Below, piece after piece: positions 14,220-22,220 of a stretch of 32,162 nt of DNA. The notes below the pieces were generated by a model. The model had not been told where the DNA came from. It was given only the letters and a program-made list of their open reading frames with translations, and did not search any database. The first letter of the stretch is position 1. Every line of letters starts with the position of its first letter. Source of the stretch: Cytobacillus sp. S13-E01 (GTDB lineage Bacteria > Bacillota > Bacilli > Bacillales > Bacillaceae_L); assembly GCF_029193815.1 (NCBI RefSeq), contig NZ_JARFVC010000045.1, forward strand, positions 1 through 32,162. Reading direction: 5' to 3'. Made by a program: the position numbers and the translations under genes.

Positions 14220-15098
14220 TTTTGAAACAAGCTTTGCTTCATGCTGTTTAATTTTAAATTGAACAGTTCTTACGCTTAAGATAACTAATAAGAATATACA
14301 ATACGCTAAGAGTAATGATAAACCAATAAACCCAATATTAAATAATTTTAGAAGTAAACTTACTCCTGTTATTGCGTATAATGTTCCTAGGTAATGGCGA
14401 ATCTGTTTATCGTTAAAACCTTCAGTAAAAATGGCACCTATTTGGCCGCCTATTAGTGCCCCAATTATGAGACTGCCGGTGACCTTGAAGTCAATAGGGG
14501 TAGTTGAAGCATAAGTTGCAAAACCAGCTGAAACAATCATTAATACACTAAGCAAACTCGTTCCGACAGCATATCTTGAATGAAAAGAGAGTATGGTGAT
14601 TAAAAGTGGCACGATTATAAATCCTCCACCTACCCCTAGTGTCGTTGAAACGATACCAGCAAATAATCCAATTACAATTGCTTTGTATAGTTTAAAGTCC
14701 TTTTCGAACGATGGAAAGCTTGTCGTGGGAGCATCAGTTCTTAATAATGAATATGAAAAATAAACGATTAATAGTATATAGAATACAGGTATGATCGTAT
14801 CTTCAATTTGAAATTTCTCTAAAAATAAAACAAAAGGGAAAGCAGCTTGGGTTGCAATAACGCCACTTATACCGATAATGAAAGCTGCTTTCCATTGAAT
14901 ATTTTGCAAGCGAAAATGAGCAAATACCCCAGATAAAGAGGTAGCAATGGTGTACATTAAACTCGTTGCTATCGCAATCACAGGTGAGAAGTTCATTAAT
15001 AATAGTACAGGTGTTAAGATAAATCCACCGCCTATACCAAAGAAGCCAGATAAAACTCCGATTCCAATTCCCAGAAAGAGATAAAGGATAATATCCAC
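14217..15098 (-). CDS. TauE/SafE family membrane permease (sulfite exporter type)
   Basis: The protein is almost wholly hydrophobic, with about eight membrane segments in two halves, each led by the family motif: GVLSGFFGIGGGFILTPVLL near the N-terminus and GIVSTTLGVGGGFIIVPLLI in the middle. Members export or import sulfur- or carbon-containing organic anions; the substrate here is unknown. I start it at the GTG at 15098, which has GAAAGGAGGGG 6 bases upstream and gives 293 residues. The longer frame to 15173 would add 25 residues and place the Shine-Dalgarno inside the coding region. It is divergent from the lipoprotein gene at 15314. Confidence 0.85.
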   Translation of the reverse strand: MDIILYLFLGIGIGVLSGFFGIGGGFILTPVLLLMNFSPVIAIATSLMYTIATSLSGVFAHFRLQNIQWKAAFIIGISGVIATQAAFPFVLFLEKFQIEDTIIPVFYILLIVYFSYSLLRTDAPTTSFPSFEKDFKLYKAIVIGLFAGIVSTTLGVGGGFIIVPLLITILSFHSRYAVGTSLLSVLMIVSAGFATYASTTPIDFKVTGSLIIGALIGGQIGAIFTEGFNDKQIRHYLGTLYAITGVSLLLKLFNIGFIGLSLLLAYCIFLLVILSVRTVQFKIKQHEAKLVSK

Positions 15099-15273
15099 TT
15101 GTACCCCTCCTTTCAAAACTAAAACAGCTACACTAATCTTACAATAAACAAATGGTTTTAAAAAGGGTTTCACTACATATGGGCGATTATGGAGAGATTA
15201 CATTTACATTACATCTTTCTTTCTTTTCTTTACAAGTATCTCCGATTGCTATAAAAGAAATTATCCCTATGTT

Positions 15274-15290
15274 AGACTAGCAACTAGTCT
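15274..15290. promoter_or_regulatory. Palindrome in the divergent promoter region
   Basis: AGACTAG-CAA-CTAGTCT is a perfect 7-bp inverted repeat. It lies just beyond a possible -10 (TATGTT) with TTGCTA 16 bases upstream, so it would cover the start of transcription of the lipoprotein gene. A repressor operator is the simplest reading, but no regulator is encoded beside it. Confidence 0.35.
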
Positions 15291-15313
15291 TGATAAAAAA
15301 GGGGAGGGTTATT

Positions 15314-15979
15314 TTGTTAAAACGTAGAATGCTTAGTGGTATAGTTGGAATCATATTTGTATTAGGATTGATTGGCTGTGGAAGTGGACAAGATACAGCG
15401 GGAAGTACTGAGGATGTTGTTGCGATCGTAAATGATCAGGATATTACGAAGGCTGAATTTGACGCTTCTTACGAACAATATAAGCTGACATATGCACAGC
15501 AAGGCATGAATATTGATGATATGGAAGAAGATCAAGTAAAACAAATTGAACAGAAAGTTGTTGACCAATTAGTTAATAGCCGTTTATTACTACAAGCAGC
15601 AGAAAAAAATAACATTGAGGCTGCCGAAGAAGAAGTACAACAAAGTTTAGAACAAATCAAAGGCCAATTTGATAAGGAAGAAGAGTTTACTGCGGCTCTA
15701 GAAGCGAATAAGCTTACACTAGCACAATTAGAAAAACAAATTACAGATGAACTAAAGGTAAATCAATACATTTCTGAAAATATCACAGAAGTAACGGTAG
15801 AGGAAGAAGAAATTAAAGCAATGTATGATCAATATAAAGAACAAAGTGAAAAAATCCCTTCATTTGAAGAAGTGAAAGCACAATTAAAACAGCAAATTGC
15901 TCAGCAGAAAAACCAAGTTGAGGTTGGAAAATTAGTTGAAAAACTAAGAAACGAAAGCGAAATAGAAGTATTAATTTAA
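15314..15979 (+). CDS. SurA-N domain lipoprotein (putative extracytoplasmic chaperone)
   Basis: A TTG at 15314, five bases after GGGGAGGG, gives 221 residues. The N-terminus is a lipoprotein signal with the lipobox LIGC at Cys22, followed by a Gly/Ser/Asp-rich linker. Then comes a SurA_N/trigger-factor-like helical domain (VVAIVNDQDITKAEFDASYE through QLVNSRLLLQAAE) and long charged helices rich in Gln and Glu. The parvulin peptidyl-prolyl isomerase domain found in PrsA is absent, so it should bind unfolded exported proteins rather than isomerise them. An in-frame TTG at 15290 lacks a ribosome site. Name and substrate not assigned. Confidence 0.75.
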   Translation: MLKRRMLSGIVGIIFVLGLIGCGSGQDTAGSTEDVVAIVNDQDITKAEFDASYEQYKLTYAQQGMNIDDMEEDQVKQIEQKVVDQLVNSRLLLQAAEKNNIEAAEEEVQQSLEQIKGQFDKEEEFTAALEANKLTLAQLEKQITDELKVNQYISENITEVTVEEEEIKAMYDQYKEQSEKIPSFEEVKAQLKQQIAQQKNQVEVGKLVEKLRNESEIEVLI

Positions 15980-15987
15980 TGGAAGCC

Positions 15988-16018
15988 ATCAGAAGACCTT
16001 TTATTTGGGTCTTCTTTT
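15988..16018 (+). terminator. Intrinsic terminator of the lipoprotein gene
   Basis: AGAAGACC and GGGTCTTCT pair around TTTTATTT, followed by TTTTTAAATT. Confidence 0.85.
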
Positions 16019-16093
16019 TAAATTATTGACTCAACTTTCGCACCCCAGAAATAGCTCTCAACACTTGATATATTTGAAAGCATACTAAAATGT

Positions 16094-16565
16094 TTATGCT
16101 CCCTTTACCATTGTTTCTTCATTATTAAGAAAAGCCTTCTTTAAAAAGTGAGGTATTTTATTAAATAGCTGGTCGATTATGGATTGTACCTTTTCTTTCG
16201 GGAGGACTGGTTACTGGGAGAGAGTGGATTTCAACAAATCTATGATTAACATGAGAACTTTAGCGAATCGGATATTCTCCATTTCATCTCAGCACAAATA
16301 GAAGAGCTGCCCAATCGTTTTTGGATCATCTTCTTCCAGAGCGCTTATCGCAGGCATGATATAACGTGTAAAGACAATCGTGGTGTGGGCTACTAACGCA
16401 TCATAACTGGGTGAAACAATTTGGATACGATCACATTTATACTCAACAGGATAAGAAACTTTCTCCAATTGTAGTGGAGTTATTGAGCAAACGATAAACA
16501 GCATCCTTTGCAGGATATGTGGAACATCTTTTCAAACAAAATTCCCCAAACTCCCAATCCTCCCA
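16094..16565 (-). pseudogene. Decayed DDE transposase (IS4-superfamily type), internally deleted
   Basis: On the minus strand the stretch YDALVAHTTIVFTRYIM, then KTIGQLFYLC and DEMENIRFAKVLMLIIDLL, is the C-terminal part of an IS4-superfamily transposase. The frame is broken by TGA at 16289-16291 and TAA at 16211-16213, after which the reading continues (PVLPKEKVQSIIDQLF) to a stop at 16094. Upstream, in another frame, KDAVYRLLNNSTT resembles the N-terminal part of the same kind of transposase, so the catalytic middle has been deleted and the ends joined out of frame. No terminal repeats could be fixed. The element is dead. Confidence 0.65.
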
Positions 16566-16611
16566 TAAATAGACTGAAGTGGCTCAATTATAGTTTATCA
16601 ATTATAAGGAC

Positions 16612-16753
16612 ATGGTGCCTGTCCCTTTTGTAAGTGATCTTGCTGCTGTAAAATAAAAAAAGAGGTTTGAACCATTTATAAGCAGTTCAACCCTCATAAC
16701 CTATAAAACCTTAAATCTTTCGACATAATTCGGGAAGTGACAGGGACCATAGC
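16612..16753. repeat. Facing pair of GACAGG (REP-like) motifs ahead of the toxin-antitoxin genes
   Basis: ATGGTGCCTGTCCC (about 16614) and GTGACAGGGACCAT (about 16738) are inverted relative to each other about 120 bases apart. Related motifs recur on the other side of the toxin gene. The arrangement resembles paired REP sequences. Confidence 0.45.
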
Positions 16754-16800
16754 TATTGTGTATAATAAAAATAAACTAATCTTTTCAAGGGGTGCTAAAA

Positions 16801-17031
16801 ATGAGTATTCGCAAAGAAGATCTTCATTTACTTATAGACCTTGTAAATGAAAAGGATACGAAACTTGTGTATGATCTTATCAGTTTTGTAATTGAAAAGA
16901 ACAACGAAAAAGAGATTGAAGTTGAGGCTGATAATTCACCTTTAACTGAAAAGGAAAAGAAGATACTAAAACAAGCTGAAATTGATATTGAAAATGATGA
17001 TCTCATCGATTGGGATGACATTCATGACTAA
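16801..17031 (+). CDS. Antitoxin of a RelE-type module
   Basis: 76 residues, starting at the ATG at 16801 with AAGGGGTG 8 bases upstream. The N-terminal half is helical (SIRKEDLHLLIDLVNEKDTK) and the C-terminal half is strongly acidic, ending NDDLIDWDDIHD, the kind of flexible tail that wraps the toxin. No well-known DNA-binding fold (ribbon-helix-helix, AbrB or Phd) stands out. The stop codon overlaps the start of the toxin gene by eight bases, so the two are translationally coupled, antitoxin first. Confidence 0.7.
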   Translation: MSIRKEDLHLLIDLVNEKDTKLVYDLISFVIEKNNEKEIEVEADNSPLTEKEKKILKQAEIDIENDDLIDWDDIHD

Positions 17032-17290
17032 ATTTGCGATAAAATTTAGAAAACCTGCTGCTAAACACTATGAGAAGTTGCCACCTAAGTTAAAGAATAA
17101 AGTCAAAGATGTTATTAATCAACTTCAAGAAAATCCTTATGCTATCCCAAATGTAAAACCGTTAGAGGGATCCAATCATGATGATTTTCGAATTCGCATT
17201 GGATCCCTCCGTTTATTGTATCGTCTACATAATGATACGTTGATTATTATTATATTGGACCTAGGACCACGTGGTGATATTTATAAATGA
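17024..17290 (+). CDS. RelE/ParE-superfamily toxin
   Basis: 88 residues from the ATG at 17024, which overlaps the end of the antitoxin frame. The sequence shows the superfamily pattern: FRKPAAKHYEKLPPKLKNKV, a helical pair, then LEGSNHDDFRIRIGSLRLLY and DLGPRGDIYK. RelE-like members cleave mRNA on the ribosome, ParE-like members poison gyrase; the RIRIGSLRLLYRL strand and final basic tail favour the RelE side, but this is inference. A longer frame back to 16982 lies inside the antitoxin gene and is rejected. Confidence 0.85.
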   Translation: MTKFAIKFRKPAAKHYEKLPPKLKNKVKDVINQLQENPYAIPNVKPLEGSNHDDFRIRIGSLRLLYRLHNDTLIIIILDLGPRGDIYK

Positions 17291-17802
17291 TATTTTAACG
17301 TACATAAGAAAAGGAGAGTAAATCATTAATTATGTTCTCATTCTCCTTCTACTATTTAATGCAAATCTTCCGTGAAACATTCTTGTGAAACAAGATTTTT
17401 CGGGGGATGACAGGCACCCTGAACTAAAAATATCTAAATACCTGTGGAACAATTTCGTTTAACAAGCAAATTCGCGTGGTGACAGGCCACAAAACTATCC
17501 CCCCTTGTCCTTTTGTAGCAAAAACTGCAAAAACACTCCATCACTAAGCTCTTTCGTGCTTTATAGATCCAGGGGTCTGTCACCAAAAAATTTACAGTGG
17601 GAAATGGTACCTGTCCTCTGAACTCCTCAAAAAACCCCTGCCATTTACCCTAAACCAGTTTCACCTATTCAGAGTAATTTCTGATTGGAACTTTCGAGCA
17701 ATTAATAGAAATTTCATTTAATTTATTTTATTTCGACAAATCATTGACACTACATTTATTTAACTCCTTACTTGCATAAGAGCCAAGATTTCAAGTTATT
17801 CG
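17291..17802. repeat. Gene-free stretch with several GACAGG (REP-like) motifs
   Basis: The gap between the toxin and the pseudouridine synthase has no credible gene. It holds GATGACAGGCACC (about 17406), GTGGTGACAGGCCAC (about 17478), GTCTGTCACC (about 17575) and ATGGTACCTGTCC (about 17605), in both orientations. Such motifs are characteristic of REP families that depend on a RAYT (Y1 transposase); no RAYT gene is in the window. Confidence 0.45.
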
Positions 17803-18708
17803 TTAATGCCCAGGAAAAACTGCCGGATCATCGGTAAACGGAGCGACAGACTCTATATATTCTCCCGAAATCGGATGGATGAATCTAATTTTCACGGCAT
17901 GTAGCGCTTGTCTTGCTATATCATCCCGACCGCCGTATAGTATATCTCCTAGGATTGGATGGCCAATGTGACTTAAATGTACTCGAATTTGATGTGTCCG
18001 ACCTGTCTGAAGTTCGAGCTCAACAACTGTTATATCTCTCTTAGGTAAATACTCTAAAACTTTGTATCCGCTAATCGCTTTTTGGCCGTTTGGAGATACT
18101 CTTCTCCTTGTCGGGTGATGACGGTCTTTACCGATAGCAGCGTCAATTTTCCCTTTAGCTGGTTTAATACGACCTTGTACGAGCGCTATATAGGTTCTCT
18201 TTATTTCTCGATTTTCGAGCATTTTATCTAATATCGCGCCGACTAGTTTATTTTTAGCAAATAGAACCGCACCAGTTGTATCTTTATCAAGACGATGGAT
18301 ATGGCGAACCTTTGTTTGGATACCCTGAGATTGTAAATAAAAAGCTATTGCATTAGCCAATGTCCCGATTTGACCAGTTTCATTAGGATGTGTATCCATT
18401 CCAGCAGGCTTGTTGACTACTAGTAAGTGATCGTCTTCAAAAAGAACATCAACCTCCTTATATTCAGGTATGACTCCAAATTCTTCGTTAGTAAATAGAT
18501 GTAATTGGAGGCTATCTTTACCTTTAACGAAAGTACTCCATGAGATAATTTCTCCATTAAGTTTGACACTTTTATTCATTCTGTAGTGATGAAGCAGTGT
18601 TTTTGGTACGTTCCATTTTTCTTTTAAAATGCTTGCTATCGATAGACCTTCCCACTCACTAGGTATGGATAGGTATAGCCATTCCCCTTTTTTTCTTGTA
18701 CTTATCAA
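17803..18708 (-). CDS. yhcT: RluA-family pseudouridine synthase (YhcT-like)
   Basis: It isomerises uridine to pseudouridine in ribosomal or other RNA. The 301-residue protein has an S4-like N-terminal part (about 20-75), then the catalytic domain with VVNKPAGMDTHP, the signature HIHRLDKDTTGAVLFAK holding catalytic Asp141, and the closing GRTHQIRVHLSHIGHPILGD motif. The start is TTG at 18708, with GGAGG 8 bases upstream; no nearby in-frame ATG is as good. The divergent neighbour is a YhcU-like gene, as in B. subtilis, which supports the yhcT assignment over YjbO or YlyB. The RNA target is not known to me. Confidence 0.88.
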   Translation of the reverse strand: MISTRKKGEWLYLSIPSEWEGLSIASILKEKWNVPKTLLHHYRMNKSVKLNGEIISWSTFVKGKDSLQLHLFTNEEFGVIPEYKEVDVLFEDDHLLVVNKPAGMDTHPNETGQIGTLANAIAFYLQSQGIQTKVRHIHRLDKDTTGAVLFAKNKLVGAILDKMLENREIKRTYIALVQGRIKPAKGKIDAAIGKDRHHPTRRRVSPNGQKAISGYKVLEYLPKRDITVVELELQTGRTHQIRVHLSHIGHPILGDILYGGRDDIARQALHAVKIRFIHPISGEYIESVAPFTDDPAVFPGH

Positions 18709-18886
18709 TTGTCCATCCTCCGTATCAGTGATTTATGATTAGTATAGTAGATAATAGGTAGAAATGAAAATTTTGGATCAACCTTTGACACCGGCTAATA
18801 GAAGGAAACACTTACCTATCCACCAATAGTCACAGCTATGTTATTCTATATGTATCAAAAAGGAGATAGTAGAGGGTGAATTTTGA

Positions 18887-19279
18887 GTGAAAGTGGTATA
18901 TGCGGCAACTCCTGAACAGGAATCTCATATTGAAGAGCTAATACATTATATCTATTGTGAGGTCTTTCCTCTTTATTTTTCAGATGAAGAGATCATGAAA
19001 TTAGAGGAATTAAAGGTATTAACACATAATGAAGACTATTATAATGGTACTTTAAAAGAAGCATTTCAATTAATTTCAAGCTTACAGGCATTAATTGCGG
19101 TTATAGAAACCGTTAAGCATGAAACAGTTTTAAACAATCATCGCGAGATTTTTGAAAAAAATGTGCGTACACTTGATGAATTTGGCTATTCATTTCCATT
19201 TGCGATCGATCAGTTTACATTTACAAAAGAAGAAACATTAAGTAAGTATTCAAAAGCCGCAAATCATTACTTGGCATAA
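18887..19279 (+). CDS. yhcU: YhcU-like protein of unknown function (DUF5365)
   Basis: 130 residues starting at the GTG at 18887, with AGAGGGTGA 7 bases upstream. The start MKVVYAATPEQESHIEELI and the overall length match what I recall of B. subtilis YhcU. It is predicted soluble, mainly helical and acidic, with no signal peptide and no recognisable catalytic motif. It is divergent from the pseudouridine synthase gene with about 180 bases between, and a terminator follows directly. Function unknown. Confidence 0.75.
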   Translation: MKVVYAATPEQESHIEELIHYIYCEVFPLYFSDEEIMKLEELKVLTHNEDYYNGTLKEAFQLISSLQALIAVIETVKHETVLNNHREIFEKNVRTLDEFGYSFPFAIDQFTFTKEETLSKYSKAANHYLA

Positions 19280-19289
19280 CGCGATACAT

Positions 19290-19328
19290 AAAAACTCCTT
19301 TTGATCATCATAAGAGGGAGTTTTTTTA
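19290..19328 (+). terminator. Intrinsic terminator after yhcU
   Basis: AAAAACTCC and GGGAGTTTTT pair around a loop of about 17 bases, followed by a long T-run. Confidence 0.8.
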
Positions 19329-19336
19329 TCTTATTT

Positions 19337-19399
19337 AAAAGATAAGAAAGTATAAAAATTTGAACCTAGTTTTAGGTGTCTAGCTCCGGGTGTCATTGC
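19337..19399 (+). repeat. Left half of the structured repeat (truncated copy)
   Basis: AAAAGATAAGAAAGTATAAA to GTCTAGCTCCGGGTGTCATT matches the left flank and first arm of the family. The inner hairpin and the right half are absent. Confidence 0.8.
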
Positions 19400-19459
19400 C
19401 CAATCCCTCTCTATAGTAGCAATGGAAAAATAATAATTTGTTAATTATTAATTCAGTAG

Positions 19460-19514
19460 TTGACACTACTTCTAGTAGAAACTTACAATTATAGTAAAAG
19501 TGAATACGTTTGCA
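19460..19514 (+). promoter_or_regulatory. Sigma-A promoter with a CcpA (cre) site for the glucosidase gene
   Basis: TTGACA (19460-19465), 18 bases, TACAAT (19484-19489) form a good vegetative promoter. TGAATACGTTTGCA at 19501-19514 fits the cre consensus TGWAARCGYTWNCW with one mismatch and lies right at the expected start of transcription, where bound CcpA would block initiation. This predicts glucose repression of the downstream gene. Confidence 0.65.
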
Positions 19515-19580
19515 CAAAATGATTTAAAGATATGGAATCGATACCAATAATATTTTTATAATAGAGGGAGCTGGCGGTGT

Positions 19581-21269
19581 ATGGAGAGGGAATGGTGGAA
19601 AGAGGCTGTCGTCTATCAAATCTATCCAAGGAGCTTTAAGGATAGTAATGGCGATGGAATTGGTGATATTAAAGGAATAACGTCAAAACTTGATTATTTG
19701 AAAGAATTAGGGATAGATGTTATTTGGCTATCACCAGTTTTCAAATCCCCAAATGATGATAATGGTTATGATATTAGTGATTACCGTAGTATTATGGACG
19801 AATTTGGAACCATGGCTGATTGGGAAGAGATGCTAAATGAAATGCACAAACGTGATATCAAGTTAATGATGGATTTAGTAGTGAATCATAGTTCTGATGA
19901 GCATGCCTGGTTTGTAGAGTCTAGAAAATCAAAGGACAACCCTTACCGTAACTACTACATTTGGCGCCCCGGAGTTGATGGCAAAGAACCAAATAACTGG
20001 GAATCGGTTTTTAGTGGGTCTGCTTGGAAGTATGACGAACAAACTGATGAGTATTATTTACATCTTTTTTCAAAGAAACAGCCCGACCTAAATTGGGAAA
20101 ATCCAAAGCTTCGAGAAGAAGTATATAACATGATGAAGTTTTGGTTAGACAAAGGAATTGATGGATTCCGAATGGATGTGATTAACTTTATCTCAAAGGT
20201 TGAAGGATTACCAAGTGCTCCAAATCCAGAAGGAAAAAAATACGTCTCCGGTCATGAATACTTCATGAATGGACCAAGAATCCATGAGTTTTTGCAGGAA
20301 ATGAATGAATTGGTGTTATCCAAATACGACATTATGACTGTTGGTGAAATGCCTGGGGTCACTCCAGACCAAGGAGTACAATATACAGATGATGCCCGTA
20401 ACGAATTAAATATGGTATTTCAATTTGAGCATATGGATCTTGATTCCGGATCAGGGGGGAAATGGGATCTCAAACCCCTTGTACTGGCTGACTTAAAGAA
20501 GTCTTTATCAAAATGGCAAAAAGAGCTAGAGGGTAAAGGCTGGAATAGCTTATATTTAAACAATCATGACCAACCAAGAATTGTTTCAAGGTTTGGAGAT
20601 GATAAACAATACCGGTTAGAATCTGCGAAAATGTTAGGAACATTATTACATATGATGCAGGGAACACCATACATTTATCAGGGTGAAGAACTTGGCATGA
20701 CCAATGTCCAATTTAGCTCAATTAATGAGTACAGAGATATTGAAACATTTAATATGTACAATGAAAAGGTTAAGGAAAATGGTGAAAATCACGAAAGTGT
20801 GATGTTGTCCGTTTATACGAAGGGGCGAGATAATGCTAGAACGCCTGTACAATGGGATGGAAGTGAACATGCTGGCTTTACAACGGGAACACCGTGGATT
20901 CAAGTAAATCCAAACTACAAAGAAATCAATGCTGTAAAAGCTATAAAAGATAAGAACTCCATTTTTCATTATTATAAGAAACTAATTGAACTTCGTAGGC
21001 AGCATGACATCGTTGTATATGGAACCTTTGATTTAATTCTTAAAGACCATAAACAAATCTTTGCTTATACAAGGACTTTACAAAATGAAAAGCTCTTGGT
21101 TCTTACTAATTTCTCTGGTGAAACACCACAGTTTAATTTGCCAGATGAAATAAAATATAATACCAAACAGCTACTTATTAGCAATTATCAAGTTACGAAT
21201 GAAGAGGTAATTGATACAATAAAGTTAAAGCCGTGGGAAGCAAGAGTTTATAAGTTATTCACAAACTAA
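19581..21269 (+). CDS. malL: Oligo-1,6-glucosidase / alpha-glucosidase (GH13)
   Basis: A cytosolic glycoside hydrolase of 562 residues that releases glucose from isomalto-oligosaccharides and related sugars. The (beta/alpha)8 barrel motifs are intact: DLVVNHSSDEH (98-108), nucleophile Asp199 in GIDGFRMDVINF, acid/base Glu256 in TVGEMPG, and Asp330 in LNNHDQPR. The residue after the nucleophile is Val200, which in this subfamily goes with alpha-1,6 rather than alpha-1,4 preference. Numbering agrees closely with the B. cereus oligo-1,6-glucosidase. The gene stands alone, without transporter or regulator, between yhcU and yhcV, so it is likely an insertion relative to B. subtilis. A sigma-A promoter and cre site precede it. 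Confidence 0.92.
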   Translation: MEREWWKEAVVYQIYPRSFKDSNGDGIGDIKGITSKLDYLKELGIDVIWLSPVFKSPNDDNGYDISDYRSIMDEFGTMADWEEMLNEMHKRDIKLMMDLVVNHSSDEHAWFVESRKSKDNPYRNYYIWRPGVDGKEPNNWESVFSGSAWKYDEQTDEYYLHLFSKKQPDLNWENPKLREEVYNMMKFWLDKGIDGFRMDVINFISKVEGLPSAPNPEGKKYVSGHEYFMNGPRIHEFLQEMNELVLSKYDIMTVGEMPGVTPDQGVQYTDDARNELNMVFQFEHMDLDSGSGGKWDLKPLVLADLKKSLSKWQKELEGKGWNSLYLNNHDQPRIVSRFGDDKQYRLESAKMLGTLLHMMQGTPYIYQGEELGMTNVQFSSINEYRDIETFNMYNEKVKENGENHESVMLSVYTKGRDNARTPVQWDGSEHAGFTTGTPWIQVNPNYKEINAVKAIKDKNSIFHYYKKLIELRRQHDIVVYGTFDLILKDHKQIFAYTRTLQNEKLLVLTNFSGETPQFNLPDEIKYNTKQLLISNYQVTNEEVIDTIKLKPWEARVYKLFTN

Positions 21270-21387
21270 ACCTATCCTACTATATGTAAAGTTATGATGT
21301 GTTGTATCTGTAATAGAAATTGTAAATTTTTCTACCTATATAAGCTCTTAAAATGGTCAAAATAACTGTTGAAAGGGAGGGATTACT

Positions 21388-21819
21388 TTGACAATGTCAA
21401 TTCGTGAATTAATGACTGACAATGTAGCAACAGTTTCACCAAATCAAACGATTAAAGAAGCAGCTACACTGATGAGTCAATACAATGTTGGGGCAATTCC
21501 AGTTGTCGAAAATGGGCAGCTTAAAGGAATTATTACTGATAGAGATATCACTCTTCGTTCAACGGCCGAAGGAAGGGACAATTCTATTCCTGTTTCACAT
21601 GTGATGTCTTCTGAAATTGTTCAAGGTTCGCCTGATATGGGAGTAGAAGAAGCAGCAGCCCTTATGTCTCAAAAGCAGATTCGTCGTTTACCAATTGTTG
21701 AAAACAACAATCTAGTTGGTATTGTGGCACTTGGGGATATCGCTACAAATCATACTTTTGACAATGAAGCTGAACAAGCTTTATCAAGTATTTCCGTTCC
21801 TTCACAACGTCAGTTATAA
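21388..21819 (+). CDS. yhcV: Two-CBS-domain protein (YhcV-like)
   Basis: 143 residues made of two CBS motifs, about 8-60 and 72-125. The repeats show VGAIPVVENGQLKGIITDRD and IRRLPIVENNNLVGIVALGD. Such stand-alone Bateman modules bind adenosyl nucleotides; the partner is unknown. The start is taken as TTG at 21388, six bases after GGGAGGG; an ATG two codons later is possible but spaced at 12. It matches B. subtilis YhcV from memory and lies in the expected neighbourhood. Confidence 0.88.
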   Translation: MTMSIRELMTDNVATVSPNQTIKEAATLMSQYNVGAIPVVENGQLKGIITDRDITLRSTAEGRDNSIPVSHVMSSEIVQGSPDMGVEEAAALMSQKQIRRLPIVENNNLVGIVALGDIATNHTFDNEAEQALSSISVPSQRQL

Positions 21820-21827
21820 AGAAGTAG

Positions 21828-21862
21828 GAAGGGTACCCGATGTGTATGATGCGGGTACCCTT
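21828..21862 (+). terminator. Strong terminator after yhcV
   Basis: AAGGGTACCCG and CGGGTACCCTT form an 11-bp stem followed by TTTTT. Confidence 0.9.
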
Positions 21863-21938
21863 TTTGGCTGATTTAGAAATCAAATCCATAAATTCTAAAA
21901 TTATAAGTGCAACTACGCCTCTGTCTTCTCCCGTCAGG

Positions 21939-21960
21939 CTCGCCACTTGGCGAGTTTTCT
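21939..21960 (+). terminator. Small GC hairpin with T-run
   Basis: CTCGCC-ACTT-GGCGAG followed by TTTTCTTT, about 75 bases beyond the yhcV terminator and next to the left end of the intergenic repeat. It may be a second terminator or part of the repeat neighbourhood. Confidence 0.5.
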
Positions 21961-21962
21961 TT

Positions 21963-22126
21963 AAAAGATAAGAAAGTATAAAAATTTGTAAAAAGTTTTA
22001 GTGACTAGCTCCGGGCGCCATCGGACCTGAGGTCATAAGCCAAGCCCTTCCCGAAGGCAAAATACCCCTTCAGTCAGGGCTCGTCTTATGCTTGTCGCCG
22101 AAAGGCGGGCGCCTTGCGCTTTTCTT
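21963..22126 (+). repeat. Structured intergenic repeat, full copy with a different inner hairpin
   Basis: Flanks and outer arms are as in the tandem units (GGGCGCCATCGG and CCGAAAGGCGGGCGCC), while the inner hairpin is AGCCCTTCCCGAAGG with CCTTCAGTCAGGGCT, a sequence not used in the other copies but still largely self-complementary. Confidence 0.88.
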
Positions 22127-22220
22127 GTATTAATAATAGTTTATTGTAAAATAGTGTGTAAAAATAGATGATAGAGGGTCATACCTACTTTGTTAGAAAT
22201 TATGAGGAGGGCAAAATTAG

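Noticed and set aside
16289-16504. A 71-residue gene
   Set aside because: It is the C-terminal piece of a transposase remnant; the frame is ended by a nonsense codon and the family reading continues beyond it.
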